64,000 bases of DNA from NCBI GenBank assembly GCA_017470945.1, contig JAFUXH010000090.1:1-64000 (forward strand), given 5' to 3'. This DNA is from Clostridia bacterium (GTDB lineage Bacteria; Bacillota; Clostridia; Christensenellales; Aristaeellaceae). The position numbers and the translations under genes were made by a program. Below, in pieces: positions 61,685 to 64,000 of the stretch. Each line of letters begins with the position of its first letter. Position 1 is the stretch's first letter. Under the pieces are notes generated by a model. The model had not been told where the DNA came from, did no database searches, and saw nothing but the letters and a program-made list of their open reading frames with translations.

Positions 61685-62710
61685 TTACAGCTCAAAGCTC
61701 GATTTTTCGGGAAGCGCCCGCTGGAACGCTTGCTTTAATTCTTCCTTGGCCTGGTCGAAGTAGGCGTTGCTCACCTTATCGTTGATGCAGATGATTTTAT
61801 AGGTTTTTTCCGTGATGGCCCGATAAATGGCGGCGTTCTTGGCCGGCTGATCGCAGATGCGGAAATAGTGGCCGTCCTTGACCCGGCGAGGCTCAAACTG
61901 GCCGGAGGCGATCTGCCAGAAGGTGATCAGCCGCCCGCTGGCATCGGCGGGCTCCCGGAACCGGTGGGAGCAGGATTTTTTCAGGGTGTCGGCTTCCTTT
62001 TCCCACACGTCGTCGAAGGTTTTCTTCAGCAGGGAATAGGGCAGATGGGTGTCGGCGAAGCCCAGGAAATCGCCCCAGGGCATCAGCAGCAGGGAGCGGC
62101 TCAGCTCCTTGCCGTATTTCAGGGTGAACCACTTCCGGCGGTTCTGGGCGATGGAGGTTTTTTTGCTGAAATGCCGGTTGATCGCCAGGGTGTTGGTGAT
62201 GGAGGACATATACAGCTCCTGCTCGGCGATGATTTTCCCGTTCATATCCTTGGCCGGGGGCATGCTGACGTTCAGGATGGCGCTTTCCAGGGGCAGGCCG
62301 TTCCGGAAAAAATCCGTCTGCTTGACCGGGGCGGTGACGAACATATCGTCGTTAAAATACACGAAAGCGTCGCTGAGCCCGGGAATCCTGTGCAGGAAAA
62401 ATTCGATGGGCCGGGCCGAAAACGTGGGCAGATATTCCGCCGGGATATAATCGCTGTGTTTAACGATCTGCAGCTTGGGGTGATTCACGTTGAGCCAGGC
62501 TGGCACGTGGCCGCAGGTGACGAAATGGATCTTGTTGAACCACGGCGCGTAGGCTTCGACGGCGCGGAACCAATATTGAAAATTATCCCATTCCCGGTAT
62601 CTTTCATCCCGCAAATCGCCCACGTCGTCCTTCTGATACAGGCGCTTTTCCGCCTGCCATTGGGGGTCGTTCCCATCGACCCAGGTGACAACAAAATCAA
62701 TCTTGTCCAT
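61685..62710 (-). CDS. Stealth-family sugar-phosphate transferase
   Basis: The 341-residue protein begins with the Stealth CR1 signature KIDFVVTWVDGNDPQWQ. It continues with CR2 (LSDAFVYFNDDMFVTAPVK) and the later blocks SITNTLAINRHFSKKTS and IICINDKVSNAYFDQAKEEL. Family members include GlcNAc-1-phosphotransferase alpha/beta and bacterial capsule polymerases that form sugar-1-phosphodiester links. This protein may make a phosphodiester-linked repeat in the surface polymer. ATG at 62710 follows AAGAGG; the TTG-started longer frame overlaps the aminotransferase gene and was not used. Confidence 0.9.
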   Translation of the reverse strand: MDKIDFVVTWVDGNDPQWQAEKRLYQKDDVGDLRDERYREWDNFQYWFRAVEAYAPWFNKIHFVTCGHVPAWLNVNHPKLQIVKHSDYIPAEYLPTFSARPIEFFLHRIPGLSDAFVYFNDDMFVTAPVKQTDFFRNGLPLESAILNVSMPPAKDMNGKIIAEQELYMSSITNTLAINRHFSKKTSIAQNRRKWFTLKYGKELSRSLLLMPWGDFLGFADTHLPYSLLKKTFDDVWEKEADTLKKSCSHRFREPADASGRLITFWQIASGQFEPRRVKDGHYFRICDQPAKNAAIYRAITEKTYKIICINDKVSNAYFDQAKEELKQAFQRALPEKSSFEL

Positions 62711-62772
62711 TTGCAGCTGCCTCTTTCTGTGCTGAATCAGGAAACGGCCGACGCCGGGGCGCTTTCGTTGCT

Positions 62773-64000
62773 TTATTGGAAGCAACGGTGAATGATGTCG
62801 ATGATCCGATCCTGCTGATCGGGGGTCATTTTATTGTCGCTGGGCAGGCACAGGCCGCGCTGGAAGATATCGGCCCCCACGTCCGGGGCGGAACCCCGGC
62901 GGATATAAGCGTTGCTCCGGGCCCGGCCGTTGCCTTCCCGGGTGACGAAGGGATGCATGCGGTAAATGGGCTGCAGATGCATGGGCTTCCAGATGGGCCG
63001 GCCCTCGGCGTTGAAGGCGGCCAGCGCGTTCAAAATCTCAGTGGGGCAGGATTTCCCGGGCGCGGTCACATACAGCGCGTCCTTTTCCCCCCGCACCTGG
63101 GGGCACATGGCGTCCGCGTCGATCAGGAGGCAGGAAAGCCAGTAATTGGGCACGCTGTTTTCCGCGTCGAAGGGGTTCATCTGCACAGGCAGATCCTTCA
63201 ACCCCTCCCGGTAGCGCTGATAAATGGTCTTTTTCTGGGCGATGTGCGCATCCAGGTAGGGCCACTGACCCCGCAGCACGCCGGCGATGATGTTGCTCAT
63301 GCGGTAATTGTAGCCCAATTCCTCGTGCTGGTACCAGGCGGCGTTTTCCCGGCTCTGGGTGGACCATTTCCGGGCCTTGTCGGCGTCCGCTTCCTCCTGG
63401 GTCAGCAGCATGCCGCCGGAGCTGCCGGTGATGATCTTGTTGCCGTTGAAGGAAATGACGCCCTCGGTGCCGAAGGTGCCGGTCTGCCGCCCCTTATAGG
63501 TGGCGCCCAGGGATTCGGCGGCGTCCTCCACGATCAGGGCGTGGTGCCGGTCGCACACGGCCTTGATTTCGTCGATCTTGCCGGGAACGCCGTACAGATG
63601 CGCCACCACTACCAGCCGCACGTCGGGGTACAGCGCAAACGCCTTTTCCAGGGCGATGGGGTCCATGTTCCAGGTGTCGTACTCGGTATCGATAAATACG
63701 GCCTGGCCGCCCTCGTAGGCCACCGGGTTCACCGTGGCGTCGAAGGTCATATCGGAGCAGAATACCCGCCGCCCTTCCAGGCAGCCGTGGCCTACGGGGG
63801 GCGGGCCGTACAGCTTTTCGCCGCACAGCTTGACGGCCAGGTGCAGCGCCGCCGTGCCGGCAGACAGGCCCACCGCGTACCGGCAGCCGATCTTTTCAGA
63901 TGCCAGGCGCTCCACCTCGTTCAAATTGGCCCCCACGGTGGAGACCCAGTTGGTGCGGATGGCGTCGTCCACCCAGGCCTGTTCCTCGCCGTGCATGGTG
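62773..64000 (-). CDS. DegT/DnrJ/EryC1/StrS-family sugar aminotransferase (start beyond window)
   Basis: At least 409 codons are present, with the 5-prime end cut by the window edge. Blocks include SAGTAALHLAVKLCGEKL, FCSDMTFDATVNPVAYEGG, LIVEDAAESLGATYKGRQTG and the PLP-lysine segment SFNGNKIITGSSGGMLL. The C-terminus YRMHPFVTREGNGRARSNAY is also typical. The class is close to PglE and other makers of 4-amino-4,6-dideoxy sugars from UDP-4-keto sugars. An ATG at 63996 is internal: family members have about 10 more residues ahead of the Met-His-Gly-Glu-Glu-Gln segment, and the preceding in-window codon is Thr as often seen there. It feeds an amino sugar to the surface polymer. Confidence 0.9.
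   Translation of the reverse strand, partial: TMHGEEQAWVDDAIRTNWVSTVGANLNEVERLASEKIGCRYAVGLSAGTAALHLAVKLCGEKLYGPPPVGHGCLEGRRVFCSDMTFDATVNPVAYEGGQAVFIDTEYDTWNMDPIALEKAFALYPDVRLVVVAHLYGVPGKIDEIKAVCDRHHALIVEDAAESLGATYKGRQTGTFGTEGVISFNGNKIITGSSGGMLLTQEEADADKARKWSTQSRENAAWYQHEELGYNYRMSNIIAGVLRGQWPYLDAHIAQKKTIYQRYREGLKDLPVQMNPFDAENSVPNYWLSCLLIDADAMCPQVRGEKDALYVTAPGKSCPTEILNALAAFNAEGRPIWKPMHLQPIYRMHPFVTREGNGRARSNAYIRRGSAPDVGADIFQRGLCLPSDNKMTPDQQDRIIDIIHRCFQ

Overview
The window reads as GC-rich (by eye around 60 percent or a little more) chromosomal DNA of a Gram-positive, probably anaerobic, Clostridia-like bacterium. The main pointers are the paired GlgC/GlgD glycogen enzymes, a CotH/DUF4956/VTC operon, TagF/TagD-type wall-polymer enzymes, an electron-bifurcating-type lactate dehydrogenase with EtfAB, BspA-type leucine-rich repeats, AGGAGG ribosome sites and sigmaA-type TTGACA-17-TATAAT promoters. 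A Christensenellales or Oscillospirales relative is a guess; no rRNA or tRNA is present to settle it. Genes are densely packed. The only stretch of more than 300 bases without a gene is 1-339, which holds a terminator and three tandem repeats.

Layout. 340-8126 (minus): one operon for a CotH-family kinase with lamin-tail domains, a DUF4956 membrane protein, a VTC polyphosphate-polymerase-like protein, a PIG-L deacetylase, a double zinc-ribbon membrane protein and a TPM-domain protein. 8212-9133 (minus): two small membrane proteins. 9348-14237 (plus): an L,D-transpeptidase, then a CorC/HlyC membrane protein with two exported proteins of unknown role. 14340-19045 (minus): an ABC importer with binding protein, fused double permease and ATPase. 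19251-25481 (minus): glycogen operon glgB-glgC-glgD-glgA, divergent from a giant plus-strand cyclic beta-1,2-glucan synthase-like gene (25612-32958).

33171-37052 (plus): an AlkZ-related protein, a Y-family DNA polymerase, an iron-sulfur aldo/keto reductase and a YolD-like protein. A 157-bp MITE-like element follows, then etfB, ferredoxin-fused etfA and an FAD lactate dehydrogenase subunit (37364-40740), which together resemble the bifurcating lactate dehydrogenase, and a secreted cyclophilin. 41940-43793 (minus) is a secreted leucine-rich-repeat protein.

43983-53761 (minus) is an accessory catabolic locus: an MmgE/PrpD protein, an AKR7-like reductase, a phosphonopyruvate-decarboxylase-like ThDP enzyme, a U32-like protein, a CitE/HpcH-like lyase and two-subunit class I fumarase/tartrate dehydratase genes. 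They lie behind one promoter overlapped by a perfect 12-bp inverted repeat. A TRAP-type large permease without a visible binding protein and a LysR regulator lie just upstream. This is the best candidate for an undescribed pathway. 53808-64000 (minus) is a surface-polysaccharide cluster (Wzx, Wzy, initiating sugar transferase, TagF- and Stealth-type phosphotransferases, two ATP-grasp enzymes, acetyltransferase, sugar aminotransferase) that runs off the window end.
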